Program-made: the position numbers and the translations under genes
From: Mycoplasmatota bacterium
Lineage (GTDB): Bacteria; Bacillota_I; Bacilli_A; Haloplasmatales; Haloplasmataceae
DNA length: 64,000 bases
Assembly (NCBI GenBank): GCA_018394295.1
Contig: CP074573.1
Location: forward strand, 620,001-684,000
Reading direction: 5' to 3'
The notes under the pieces: model-generated
Database searches by the model: none
Seen by the model: the letters and a program-made list of their open reading frames with translations, nothing else
Told to the model about the DNA's origin: nothing
Shown here: positions 1-8,538 of the stretch, piece after piece
Numbering within the stretch: the stretch's first letter is position 1
Layout: every line of letters begins with the position of its first letter

Positions 1-105
1 TCGTTCAAGGAAATGTTTTTTGTTGTCATTCAACTTGGGGCTATTTTAGCGGTTGTAGTGATGTTTTGGAACAAGATGTTTCCGTTCCAGTTCAAAGATT
101 CAATA
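1..105 (+). pseudogene. uppP: undecaprenyl-diphosphatase fragment (cut 3' end)
   Basis: Reading frame 1 gives a stretch matching the conserved early part of UppP/BacA (key segment VIQLGAILAVV followed by FWNKMFPFQ). UppP is the membrane enzyme that dephosphorylates undecaprenyl diphosphate to recycle the cell-wall lipid carrier. The 5' end lies outside the window. From about base 100 the frame runs into the end of a Tn3-type transposase remnant and stops at 148-150, after only about 50 codons in the window, where an intact gene would need some 200 more. The gene is therefore cut by the mobile-element debris next to it. The identification rests on a short but characteristic motif. Confidence 0.7.
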
Positions 106-722
106 TCTTTTCTTGTACTGGTATACCATCATTTATTAACTTTCTTATAGCATCACTTATGTCAATTACGTTATGTAGTATTACTGTATTTGCCAGTAAA
201 TCATTGTATTTTATAATTTTACTTTGTTCTTCCGGATCATTTTCACACATGATGCCTTCACCTCCAAAGAAGAACCATTTTGAAAATCCAATATAGGCTT
301 CTGTCTTCTTAGTATCTTCAGTTATCTTTTCTCTTAATTGAAGGTTTGATATAAATTCTAATAGATATATAGTTCTTATAACATTGCCGAGTTCTCTAAA
401 TACCTGAAATAACTTGTTTTTTCTATTGTAGTTATTTAGCTTTCTAAGAAGTGTTGAAGGAAGAATTTTACCTAGCTTTATGGATAAAATAACTTGAAAT
501 AAGTCTTCATAATGTGTTTCTATAAGATTCCAATTGATTGCATCCTTGAACAAGACTTCTATATAATTATATGTCAGGCTATTATCAGCTTTATAAAATT
601 TCAATTCTTACCACTTTCTAATTCGAGGCATAAATTCTATCCCTAACAGGTATGTTAGTGCAAATACTGGTGTAGACTGTCCTTGGGTGTCTGCGTGAAT
701 TTTATCAGGTTGGATATTTGAT
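92..722 (-). pseudogene. tnpA: Tn3-family transposase C-terminal remnant
   Basis: Read leftwards, the frame has landmarks of the Tn3-family DDE transposase C-terminus: IQPDKIHADTQGQS, then LLGIEFMPRIRKW, then FRELGNVIRTIYLLEF, FSKWFFFGGEG and NDPEEQ..IKYNDL. A TAA sits between RKW and ELKF, near base 606, where intact relatives read through this conserved segment. The open part is 92-604 (170 residues). The N-terminal two thirds, the resolvase and the terminal repeats are missing. It abuts uppP on one side and an Rhs-like remnant on the other, so it is an old, dead insertion. Confidence 0.85.
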
Positions 723-1335
723 TTATCTGTCTTCAATAGCCTTAGATGAAAGTGCAAATACAAGGGACGTTCCTGATAAAGCTAATGAGCCACTAAGAAC
801 ACTCAATGCCCCTGCTCCAGTGGTAGTAGCTAAGGTACCACCTCCAGCAGCAGCAAATACTGGCGCAGCGGCTCCTGCTGAAACCACAACAATAGCAACT
901 ACTGCTACAGCAGTAAATATTGTACTTAATTTAGGCCAATATCTACTAGGATCAATCATCATAACCGGATTATTCTTTGCATATCATACATGTTATGGTA
1001 TAAAATATCACCAGTCTCGTCCTGATTTATCAACTATTTTTGTAATATCTCGTTGGATATTGCGAATTAATTAGTTAACTGTCTACCTTCCCATTCTATT
1101 GTAATATTCAAACCAATTGAAACAGGGTTGCCTAAATCATAATAGGAAATAATTTCACCATTAAAATCAGTTAATGATATTTTCAGTTATTTTCATAATT
1201 ATAATCAGTTTCTTTTATAACTGCTCCAAATCAATATGGAGTATAAGGCTGTTTTGTAGTACATTGTGTCACCTGAATATTACTAGCAGAAAAATTACCA
1301 TTTTCATCTGTTTTGACTCGTAGATAAATATATAT
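723..1335 (-). pseudogene. degenerate Rhs-type repeat protein remnant
   Basis: Pieces of an Rhs core can be read on the minus strand in shifting frames. YDLGNPVSIG and ITIEWEGRQLT lie near 1075-1160, a decayed YAKNNPVMMIDPS near 960-990, then an Ala/Gly/Val-rich hydrophobic stretch (723-962) where Rhs proteins switch to their variable toxin tail. A further piece, KTDENGNFSASNIQVT, lies near 1260-1330 and may belong to the same or another surface protein. Several stops and frame changes separate the pieces, so no functional product is expected. The 79-residue open frame at 723-962 is only the last surviving piece. Confidence 0.55.
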
Positions 1336-1474
1336 TGTAGCTCATGTATGATGTTGGAATATGTATTTAAGTTGACGAATTAGCTTAATTATATCAAAAC
1401 TTATCTCAAAATCAAATTTTGTTCAATCTTTTTTATAACCTTACATCTATTAAAAAATCTAAACATAATTGATT

Positions 1475-1516
1475 AAAATCACCTAAAGTAGTATATTATA
1501 CTTATAGGTGATTTTT
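1475..1516 (+). terminator. hairpin terminator-like element
   Basis: Arms AAAATCACCTA and TAGGTGATTTT pair around a 19-base loop and are followed by a T-run. The arm sequence makes it usable from either strand. No intact gene ends immediately upstream, so it may be left over from the decayed material at 1-1335. The rest of 1336-1737 is AT-rich with no supported gene. Confidence 0.6.
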
Positions 1517-1737
1517 TACGTTTTATTGAATTATTTTATACTATCTAAGAAAACAATTAAGACAAATTAATAATTGATAGTTTTTACTTATATATAAAGA
1601 GTTCTTTATAACCTATCTTAGTCAGACATACTAAAGTTTTTTAGATAATTTGAATATAATATTAACGGTAAGGAACTTTGAAATAATTTTTAAACTAAGA
1701 GATAAATCTATTACAATAATAGTAAATAGGAGATATT

Positions 1738-2152
1738 ATGTGGAGTAAAACAAAAAACAATTAGAAAGTTTTTTATGTGATTCATTAAAAGGAAGAATCC
1801 AGTTTCACTGTTCAAATTATAGAATGCAAGATGGAATAGGAAGAACTTATATAACTTTAGATGGAAAAGAAATCTTTAATATGTGTACATTAAAAAGTGA
1901 TTATTATGGAAATCGTAAAGAAGGATTAGTATCTCAAGTTGAATTCATGGAAGTTTTAAGAGAATACTTCGATAGTTCAATAGAGAAATCCTTAAAATCA
2001 AATGATTTGATAATAAATATATTATTGATTTTTGACAGAAGGATTGGGAAAAGAACTTTATTGAGTATGAAAGAAAAATAGACAATAATGTGGATATAAT
2101 TGAATATTTATATAAAATTAGATGTAATGTAGAAGGACTTAATATTTCATAA
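1738..2152 (+). pseudogene. frameshifted small cytoplasmic protein (SF0329-like family)
   Basis: A gene starting at ATG 1738 after AGGAG reads MWSKTK, then breaks at a run of six A (1752-1757). It resumes one frame over as QLESFLCDSLKGRIQFHCSNYRMQ and continues through 1824-2075. A second slip in the A-rich stretch near 2068-2078 moves the ending to IIEYLYKIRCNVEGLNIS, stopping at 2152. The three pieces in order match my memory of an uncharacterised bacterial family of about 140-190 residues (SF0329-like), whose members share the WSK.K..LE.FL start and the DRR.GKR...YLY..RC..EG ending. The function is unknown. There are two independent indels, so it is likely dead unless the sequence is wrong here. 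Confidence 0.55.
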
Positions 2153-2207
2153 TCCATTTTTTATGTGAATTTATAACATTTTTATTAAATATTTAAATAT
2201 GATTGAT

Positions 2208-2254
2208 AAAACTTACTTCAAGTTGTATAGTATACTCAATGAAGTGAGTTTTTT
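2208..2254 (+). terminator. Rho-independent terminator
   Basis: AAAACTTACTTCA pairs with TGAAGTGAGTTTT, with a T-run on the plus strand. It separates the decayed gene ending at 2152 from the ECF sigma operon. Confidence 0.7.
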
Positions 2255-2270
2255 GGTTTATAGAAAAAAA

Positions 2271-2281
2271 TGAAACCTTTT
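2271..2281 (+). promoter_or_regulatory. possible ECF-type -35 element
   Basis: TGAAACCTTTT, 81 bases before the sigma gene start, matches the -35 consensus used by many Bacillota ECF sigma factors. A matching CGTC-type -10 is not obvious, so self-regulation of the sigma gene is only a suggestion. Confidence 0.3.
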
Positions 2282-2361
2282 CAATTAAACTTAATATATT
2301 TAAATTTTTTTGAAACTATATTTAACTTTCTCTACGCTTATATAGTGAAAGGTGGTAAGTT

Positions 2362-2898
2362 ATGGTCGACCAAAATGTTACAAACCTTTTCAATGATATA
2401 TACGACTCCACAAATAGGAAGGTATTAATTTACATCACAACAAAATGTAATAATACTGCTGATATTAGCGATATTTTTCAGGAAACTTATATGGAACTTT
2501 ATTCTGTGTTGATAAAACGAGGCGTGAACTATATTAAAAACTATGAAGCATTTGTTTTGAAGATAGCGAAGCAAAAGATTTATCGTTATTATTCAATTCT
2601 TGATCGGTTGAAAATGATGGTTTCACTTAGTGAGAAAGATAAAGCGTTTAATATCACAGATTTGAAAGCTGATTCGTTTATGATAGAGGATACTATATGT
2701 GAAAAAGATTTAGTGGAACAAGTGAATGAGTTTCTTTCAAAAAAGAGTGAGGATGTAAAGAAGATATTTTATCTGTTTTACTATTTCAATTTATCCATAC
2801 GAGAGATTGCAAAGTTACTTCGTTTAAATGAGTCAAATGTCAAGAATAAACTATATCGGACACTTAAAGAGTTACGTGAAAGGTGGTCTATCAATTGA
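2362..2898 (+). CDS. ECF-type RNA polymerase sigma factor
   Basis: A 178-residue protein with the two-domain layout of sigma-70 ECF factors. Region 2 lies at about residues 10-75 (CNNTADISDIFQETYMELY corresponds to the 2.2 segment). Region 4 lies at about 120-175, with a helix-turn-helix reading LSIREIAKLLRLNESNVKNKL. A strong GGTGG site precedes the ATG. The stop overlaps the probable TTG start of the next gene, which encodes a one-helix membrane protein, the usual position of an anti-sigma factor. It probably responds to an envelope signal. The targets are unknown; the exported proteins immediately downstream are reasonable candidates. Confidence 0.85.
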   Translation: MVDQNVTNLFNDIYDSTNRKVLIYITTKCNNTADISDIFQETYMELYSVLIKRGVNYIKNYEAFVLKIAKQKIYRYYSILDRLKMMVSLSEKDKAFNITDLKADSFMIEDTICEKDLVEQVNEFLSKKSEDVKKIFYLFYYFNLSIREIAKLLRLNESNVKNKLYRTLKELRERWSIN

Positions 2899-3851
2899 AA
2901 GAAAAAGATATAATCACTAAAGCGGTTAGTATGAATATGCCAGATATTGAGTCTATAAAAGAGATATGCGTTAATCAAACAATAATGATTAATAAAGATA
3001 AATATCAAAAATGTATTTGGATAAAAAGATTAACGCCTATCGTATTTATATTATTATTTGTTTTTATATTAGTATTAAGTGGTGGTACCATAAATCATCG
3101 ATATAATCTTATCGCAACAACTACAGAAGAAATTTATATAGTACCTCATTGGGATGATTTGAGTATTGAAGAGAAATATGGTGAAATTGAGTATAACAAT
3201 TCTAGATATACATCTGCGATAAGTGAAATAAACAACTCCGAAATTGTTAATTTATTAGGGGAGACAACCGCAAGTGGTTATGATGTATATAATGACAAGG
3301 AGTATACAATAAATTGTTCAGTATATTCAATAAAATCAATCGCATCAAATGCTGTTGTTGCGGTTAAATTCGATGAATATGAAGGGTATTATTCTTATAT
3401 AAATAATAGTTATAATCCTGAAAGTCTTGGAAATCTAATAGATGATTTAAATTTGCATAAAAATCTTGGTTTTAATAAAATTTATTATAGTTATTGGAAA
3501 GATGGTATTTTAGAAAATGGTAACTATATTCAAATGGAATATACATTATCCGATACATCGGTGATTTGGGATATACTCCTATCTGATACTTCGCTTAAAA
3601 ATGAGGGTGATACATATTATGGTGCTACTAAAATGGGTATATCTATTGATGTGAAAAATGTCGGTCATAAAAATATTTCTCTTGCGGTTAATGATGCGGG
3701 TTATTTACAGACAAATATTCTTAATACAGGAAAAACATTTTTTATTGGAAAAGATAAAGTAGAGTACTTTATTGATTATGTTTTAACGAATGGTACTGGT
3801 ACAAGAATTCAAAGAGATTCAGAAACAGCTGATACAACCAAAAATGAATAA
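2895..3851 (+). CDS. membrane-anchored probable anti-sigma partner
   Basis: The start chosen is TTG 2895, eight bases after AGGTGG; an in-frame GTG at 2883 lies inside the ribosome site. About 50 cytoplasmic residues (KEKDIITKAVSMNMPDIESI) come first. One transmembrane segment follows at about residues 48-68 (LTPIVFILLFVFILVLSGG), then about 250 extracytoplasmic residues rich in Asn, Tyr and Ser without a family I recognise. Position and topology fit an anti-sigma factor with an external sensor domain, but no zinc-finger (ZAS) motif is visible. Translation is likely coupled to the sigma gene through the TTGA overlap. Confidence 0.6.
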   Translation: MKEKDIITKAVSMNMPDIESIKEICVNQTIMINKDKYQKCIWIKRLTPIVFILLFVFILVLSGGTINHRYNLIATTTEEIYIVPHWDDLSIEEKYGEIEYNNSRYTSAISEINNSEIVNLLGETTASGYDVYNDKEYTINCSVYSIKSIASNAVVAVKFDEYEGYYSYINNSYNPESLGNLIDDLNLHKNLGFNKIYYSYWKDGILENGNYIQMEYTLSDTSVIWDILLSDTSLKNEGDTYYGATKMGISIDVKNVGHKNISLAVNDAGYLQTNILNTGKTFFIGKDKVEYFIDYVLTNGTGTRIQRDSETADTTKNE

Positions 3852-3946
3852 GGAATGATTATAAATATATTTATATAAGCACTTAAGTAAATTGGTAAAA
3901 TGTTGTATAATAAGAGTATTAATTATTGTGCACTGGAGGGAAGGTA

Positions 3947-4363
3947 ATGGATAAAATTGAAGAAACTAAAATTCAATTTTTAGGCTATTTTGTAAGAGAA
4001 ATGAATTTTTTAAGAAATGATAACTTTAAGAGTGAAAAAATTAACTTGAATATGAAATTTTCTAAAAACACAACTTATTTAGAAAATAATAAAGTTAAAC
4101 TAAATGTAAATGCGAAGTTATTTGAAGATGCAGTAACAAAGAACTATCCTTTTAGTTTATCCTTAGTTGTTACGGGTGTGTTTCAATACAATCATATCAA
4201 TATAGATGAAGATAAGAAGAGAGAGATGTTAGAACAAAAATTATTAGATATTCTTTATCCTTATATAAGATCAATTGTATCAACAATCACCATGACTTCT
4301 AATTTACCACCATTATATCTGCCAACTTTAAATATTAATCAATTTATTAGTGTTAATAAATAA
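3947..4363 (+). CDS. SecB-like protein
   Basis: A 138-residue protein starting at ATG 3947 behind GGAGGGAAGG. The middle reads YPFSLSLVVTGVFQYNHI, the beta-strand pattern typical of SecB and SecB-like chaperones. The C-terminal part LLDILYPYIRSIVSTIT..SNLPPLYLPTLNI resembles SecB's ending, where the helix is followed by a P-x-L-P-P-x-N-like segment. SecB proteins hold unfolded precursors for export, and orphan SecB-like proteins also serve as chaperones for toxin-antitoxin pairs. No such pair is next to it here. It has its own terminator, and a secreted-protein operon follows. The family call is by pattern only. Confidence 0.5.
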   Translation: MDKIEETKIQFLGYFVREMNFLRNDNFKSEKINLNMKFSKNTTYLENNKVKLNVNAKLFEDAVTKNYPFSLSLVVTGVFQYNHINIDEDKKREMLEQKLLDILYPYIRSIVSTITMTSNLPPLYLPTLNINQFISVNK

Positions 4364-4365
4364 AG

Positions 4366-4393
4366 ATGACAGCTCGTATGAGTTGTCTTTTTT
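4366..4393 (+). terminator. Rho-independent terminator
   Basis: GACAGCTC pairs with GAGTTGTC around a four-base loop, followed by six T. It closes the SecB-like gene. Confidence 0.75.
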
Positions 4394-4484
4394 ACTTGGG
4401 TAAAGTTAAGGAAATTATTTTGATATTAGAAATATCTTGAAGATTGTCAAATTATGGTATATTATGTAGAAAATAAGAGGTGAA

Positions 4485-7400
4485 ATGATGAAAAAATTTA
4501 TAGCACTATTATTTAACATTTTAGTTTTAGTTATTATTTTCAACTTGTTTTTGTGTAGTAAAGTTAATGCTCAGATTATTAGCGATAATCATATACTTGG
4601 ACAAGTAAATAATATGAAATTAGAATATATAAATGATAATTCAGAGTATTTATTTGTATCAACTAATTCTGGTATCTACTTAATAAATCCTGAAACTTTT
4701 AAAGTAGAGAAGTATATTAAAATTGAAGGAGATATTTCAGAATTCTTTTTAATTAATAATATTGAAGATTCTAAAAGTCCAAATAAAGATCTAGTAATTT
4801 TTATTGATGACGATAATTTACCAAGTGTTATCGTTTATAGTATGGATTCATTAGAAAAAATTTGGTCATTCACTGCGATTACGACAGGATATAATAATGA
4901 AAGTATTAAAATTGAAAAGAAAATGCCTATTTTTGATTATGATCTAAATGAAGATAGCATATTACTAGTTTCAGGATATAATTTGTATAGTCTTAACATA
5001 AAAACAGGAAAACAAAACTGGGTTTATAAACATGAAGACAATATTTGGGCTGTATCTTATATGAGTGATATTAATAGTGATAATAAAGATGATATCGCAA
5101 TCAGTGTACAACCGTCTAATGTAATTGGTCTTAATGGAAAAGATGGAGAAAAACTATGGGAAAAAAAGATTGCGAAATCATATAAAGTAAAAAGAAATGA
5201 TAAAGTTATTGGAACTACTAAACTAAATATATGGGATTTAATGTATGTTAATTCAAATTTGATTGCTACTGGGGAAGATGGCTATCTCTATCAAGTAAAT
5301 CCTAATAATGGTCAGATATTAAAAGAGAAGAGTATTTTAGAAAATATACCAAATATTTTAGCGTTTCAAATATATTTAGAAGGAAATAAAGCCAAAGATT
5401 ATAGTGAATTAGTAACTAATGGTAAAAGTGCATATCAAATTATCAATTCAAAAAAAGTGAATGATAGTGATATATTAGTTACAATATTTGAAAACAATCA
5501 ATATGCTAATTATAGTGGGCTAACTCCAGAAATGTATTTAGTTGATGGAAAAACATTAGACATCATTTGGCAAGAAGAATATAGCGGGAAGCAATTACTG
5601 GATATTAATTATTATAATAATGGATCTATAAGTTTTTTTGATGGAAAAAAAATCAATATTTTTAGTATTAATAATCATAATAATGTTAAAGAAATTAATT
5701 TAGGAAGTAACTCAAATAAAGAAAGTAATCCTATATATTCAATATTAAAAAATGATACATTGATTGTAAGTGATCATGATATAAGTAAACTTGATATTAG
5801 TGATAATACTAATCCAAGTGTTGTAAATAAAATTACTAGTTTTAATGGATATGATACGATAGTTAATAATGATTATATTTATAAACTCTATTATCAATAT
5901 GATATTAATAATAGAGTAATAAAAAATTACAGTGCAGTTGAATGTACAGATAAAGTAGGGAATGTAATTTGGAAATATAATTTAGATAACATAGATGATT
6001 ATTTTAATTTTTATTTAATTAATGATGGATTTATTTTCATTACTAATAAATATGAATTATATAAGATTAATTATACAGATAAATTAACAATTGAAACTTA
6101 TCAGTTACCAAGTGATATAGAAAATCAACCAAAAGACTATGATTATAATAAAATACATGCTTTAACAACTTGCTCGGATTTTAATAATGATAATACATTG
6201 GATCTATTAATCGTTTTAGAAAATGGTAATTTCTTTATTTTAAATAGTAAAGATTTTAATGATGTAATAATAAAGGATAATTTAAATTCCATTATTAACT
6301 TAGAAAATCAATGGTTTTCCTATGCATTTCCTATCTTTAATGAAAATGAAAAAAAATTATATGTTATGAGTGAAAATAAAATTGAAATCCTCTCATTTGA
6401 TGATCAATTGACTACTTCAATAGAAAAAGAAGTTTCTTTAGAAAATTTTAATTTCTGGAATGATGGTCAAAGTATAAAAAACAATATTGATTTTGATAAT
6501 GATGGGTATAAAGATTTTGTTTTAAGAATAAATAATAATGATTTTAATGAAGCATTAATATTATATAGCGATGGGACAATTGGAAAAATTAATATAGGAT
6601 GGGATTTTACATTGTACCCTACTTATATAGACTTAAATGATGATAATAAATTTGAAATAATAGTTACTAGTAGTCAAGAAGATGGTGAAGGGAATTGGCA
6701 AAGTGTTTGTAAAATTGTCGACCCATATACAAGTATTAATGAAGAAGATAATGTATTATTTCATAAAGTCTTTTATGAAGGAAATGAAATTACAAGTAAT
6801 TCAAAATATAAACCATTAGAAATAGTAGATGATATAACAGGTGATGGAATAAAAGATGTTGTTGTTTTAGTAGATAGATGGGGTGATAATTACTTTCAAG
6901 TTTATAATGTTAATGATGATACAAAAGTTGTTAAAGTAATTCCTATAAGTGTTCGATTTACTGAAAGGGAGGAGATGAAAGATTCTAAAATTGGAGCACC
7001 TGGTGCTTTTATAGATACTTTTACATATGACGATAATCAATTTATGTTTTTAACTTTTAATCAAAATGAAAATATGGTTACAAGTATGTTTAACATAAAT
7101 GATTTTTACGATACTCAAAATCTATTAAATATAAATGGTAGAATTTTAAATTATTATATTGAAGATAGTTTTGTTTTATATAATTTATTTAATAAGAAAA
7201 ATGAAGAAAATTTTATATCAAATACTTTGGATCTAAATTCTAAAATTAAAATAAATATTGATGAAAATACGGTATATAAACAATCTAATATAAACATAAA
7301 TTGGGATAAAGATATTAGTGCTGTTTTTTACAGAATATATGTTGATAATAGATTAGTTGAAATTACATCCAAAAATGAAGTGAATGTTTTTTTGAAAGAT

Positions 7401-7586
7401 GGCTTAAATAATGTAGGAATTGGGTCGGTTTTAGAAAATGGAACTGAGTTAATCACGAATTTCCATGTTAAAGTTGATTTAGATAATTCAAATAATTATA
7501 TGTTTTATTTGTATTCAGTATCATCCTTATTTGTTGTATTTGTGCTTCCAGTTAAATTCTTTAGATATAGAAAGAGGGGGCATTAA
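4485..7586 (+). CDS. large exported beta-propeller (FG-GAP-like) membrane-anchored protein
   Basis: 1033 residues with a signal peptide (hydrophobic core about residues 7-24, likely cut after KVNA) and a single C-terminal transmembrane segment (about 1003-1023) ending in a basic tail, RYRKRGH. Between them are PQQ/WD-type blade repeats (for example LLVSGYNLYSLNIKTGKQNWVY). At least five Asp-rich loops of the DxNxDNxxD or DxDxDGxxD kind lie near residues 195, 565, 669, 716 and 783 and are typical of calcium-binding FG-GAP repeats. The protein should fold as one or more propellers outside the cell, tethered to the membrane. The next gene, an ABC ATPase, starts one base after its stop, so the propeller is probably the sensor or partner of that exporter. 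No catalytic motif is visible. Confidence 0.8.
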   Translation: MMKKFIALLFNILVLVIIFNLFLCSKVNAQIISDNHILGQVNNMKLEYINDNSEYLFVSTNSGIYLINPETFKVEKYIKIEGDISEFFLINNIEDSKSPNKDLVIFIDDDNLPSVIVYSMDSLEKIWSFTAITTGYNNESIKIEKKMPIFDYDLNEDSILLVSGYNLYSLNIKTGKQNWVYKHEDNIWAVSYMSDINSDNKDDIAISVQPSNVIGLNGKDGEKLWEKKIAKSYKVKRNDKVIGTTKLNIWDLMYVNSNLIATGEDGYLYQVNPNNGQILKEKSILENIPNILAFQIYLEGNKAKDYSELVTNGKSAYQIINSKKVNDSDILVTIFENNQYANYSGLTPEMYLVDGKTLDIIWQEEYSGKQLLDINYYNNGSISFFDGKKINIFSINNHNNVKEINLGSNSNKESNPIYSILKNDTLIVSDHDISKLDISDNTNPSVVNKITSFNGYDTIVNNDYIYKLYYQYDINNRVIKNYSAVECTDKVGNVIWKYNLDNIDDYFNFYLINDGFIFITNKYELYKINYTDKLTIETYQLPSDIENQPKDYDYNKIHALTTCSDFNNDNTLDLLIVLENGNFFILNSKDFNDVIIKDNLNSIINLENQWFSYAFPIFNENEKKLYVMSENKIEILSFDDQLTTSIEKEVSLENFNFWNDGQSIKNNIDFDNDGYKDFVLRINNNDFNEALILYSDGTIGKINIGWDFTLYPTYIDLNDDNKFEIIVTSSQEDGEGNWQSVCKIVDPYTSINEEDNVLFHKVFYEGNEITSNSKYKPLEIVDDITGDGIKDVVVLVDRWGDNYFQVYNVNDDTKVVKVIPISVRFTEREEMKDSKIGAPGAFIDTFTYDDNQFMFLTFNQNENMVTSMFNINDFYDTQNLLNINGRILNYYIEDSFVLYNLFNKKNEENFISNTLDLNSKIKINIDENTVYKQSNININWDKDISAVFYRIYVDNRLVEITSKNEVNVFLKDGLNNVGIGSVLENGTELITNFHVKVDLDNSNNYMFYLYSVSSLFVVFVLPVKFFRYRKRGH

Positions 7587-7587
7587 T

Positions 7588-8532
7588 ATGATTGAATACA
7601 TAATTCAAACCAAAAAATTAACTAAAAAATTTGGGAACTTTGTTGCTGTTAAAGATTTAAATTTAAAAATATCAAAAAATAAAATTCATGGATTTATAGG
7701 TCCCAATGGCGCTGGAAAAACAACAACAATTAAAATGTTAACTGGAGCAATTTATCCAAGTCAAGGTATTGGATTGATTGATAAATATGGAATTGGAACT
7801 AAAAGAGGACGTTCTCTAATAGGCTATGCACCTGCAGAATCCTTGTTTTATGATAATATGACAACGATTGAATATTTAGTGTACATTGGACAAATAAAAG
7901 GATTAAGAAGAAGAAAAGCAATTAATAAAGCATATGATTTAATTGATTATTTTGATTTAAATGATGCTATTAACAGGAAACCAATAACATTTTCATCAGG
8001 TATGAAGAAGAAAGTAACGGTTGCTCAAGCTTTAATAAATGATCCTAAAGTATTGATACTTGATGAACCAACCGCAAATTTAGACCCAACGGCAAGAATT
8101 CAAATAATAGATATACTTAGAAAATTAATTAGTGAAAATGATCTTAGTATATTCATTAGTTCACATATTTTATCTGAATTAGAAACTTTAGTTGATGAGG
8201 TTACATTAATTCGTAAAGGTGAAATTGTTTTAAGTGGTAACTTAAATACTGTAAAAAATAAATTTAATAAAGGTCAATATACAATAGATACATCTAATAA
8301 TAAGGTATTTAAATATTATTTAGATAAGTATTGTCATTCATTTATTAATTCTATTGAAGAAAATGATAAAGGATATGTCATTGTAAATGTTGATAATGTG
8401 AATAAATATAAGTTAGAAAGTGTAGTTCCTCCGATATTATCAAATTATAAAATACGTTTATTAAAGTTTAATCAAGAAGAAATCTCACTTGATGAAATAT
8501 ATAAAAATATTTATGACCAAAAAAATAAATAG
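7588..8532 (+). CDS. ABC transporter ATP-binding protein
   Basis: 314 residues from ATG 7588, preceded by AGAGGGGG. An earlier in-frame start lies inside the preceding gene. Walker A is GPNGAGKTT near residue 38, the signature region is SSGMKKKVTVAQAL, Walker B is VLILDEPTANLDP, and the H-loop sits in SSHILSE. A C-terminal extension of about 90 residues is typical of ABC-2 exporters of the CcmA/NatA type. It pairs with the permease six bases downstream. The substrate is unknown; its fixed coupling to an exported beta-propeller protein is unusual. Confidence 0.92.
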   Translation: MIEYIIQTKKLTKKFGNFVAVKDLNLKISKNKIHGFIGPNGAGKTTTIKMLTGAIYPSQGIGLIDKYGIGTKRGRSLIGYAPAESLFYDNMTTIEYLVYIGQIKGLRRRKAINKAYDLIDYFDLNDAINRKPITFSSGMKKKVTVAQALINDPKVLILDEPTANLDPTARIQIIDILRKLISENDLSIFISSHILSELETLVDEVTLIRKGEIVLSGNLNTVKNKFNKGQYTIDTSNNKVFKYYLDKYCHSFINSIEENDKGYVIVNVDNVNKYKLESVVPPILSNYKIRLLKFNQEEISLDEIYKNIYDQKNK

Positions 8533-8538
8533 GAGGAA

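Noticed and set aside
718-1074. A 118-residue plus-strand ORF rich in Ala, Pro and Thr
   Set aside because: It is the antisense of the Rhs-like remnant tail; low complexity arises from Ala/Gly codons on the other strand.
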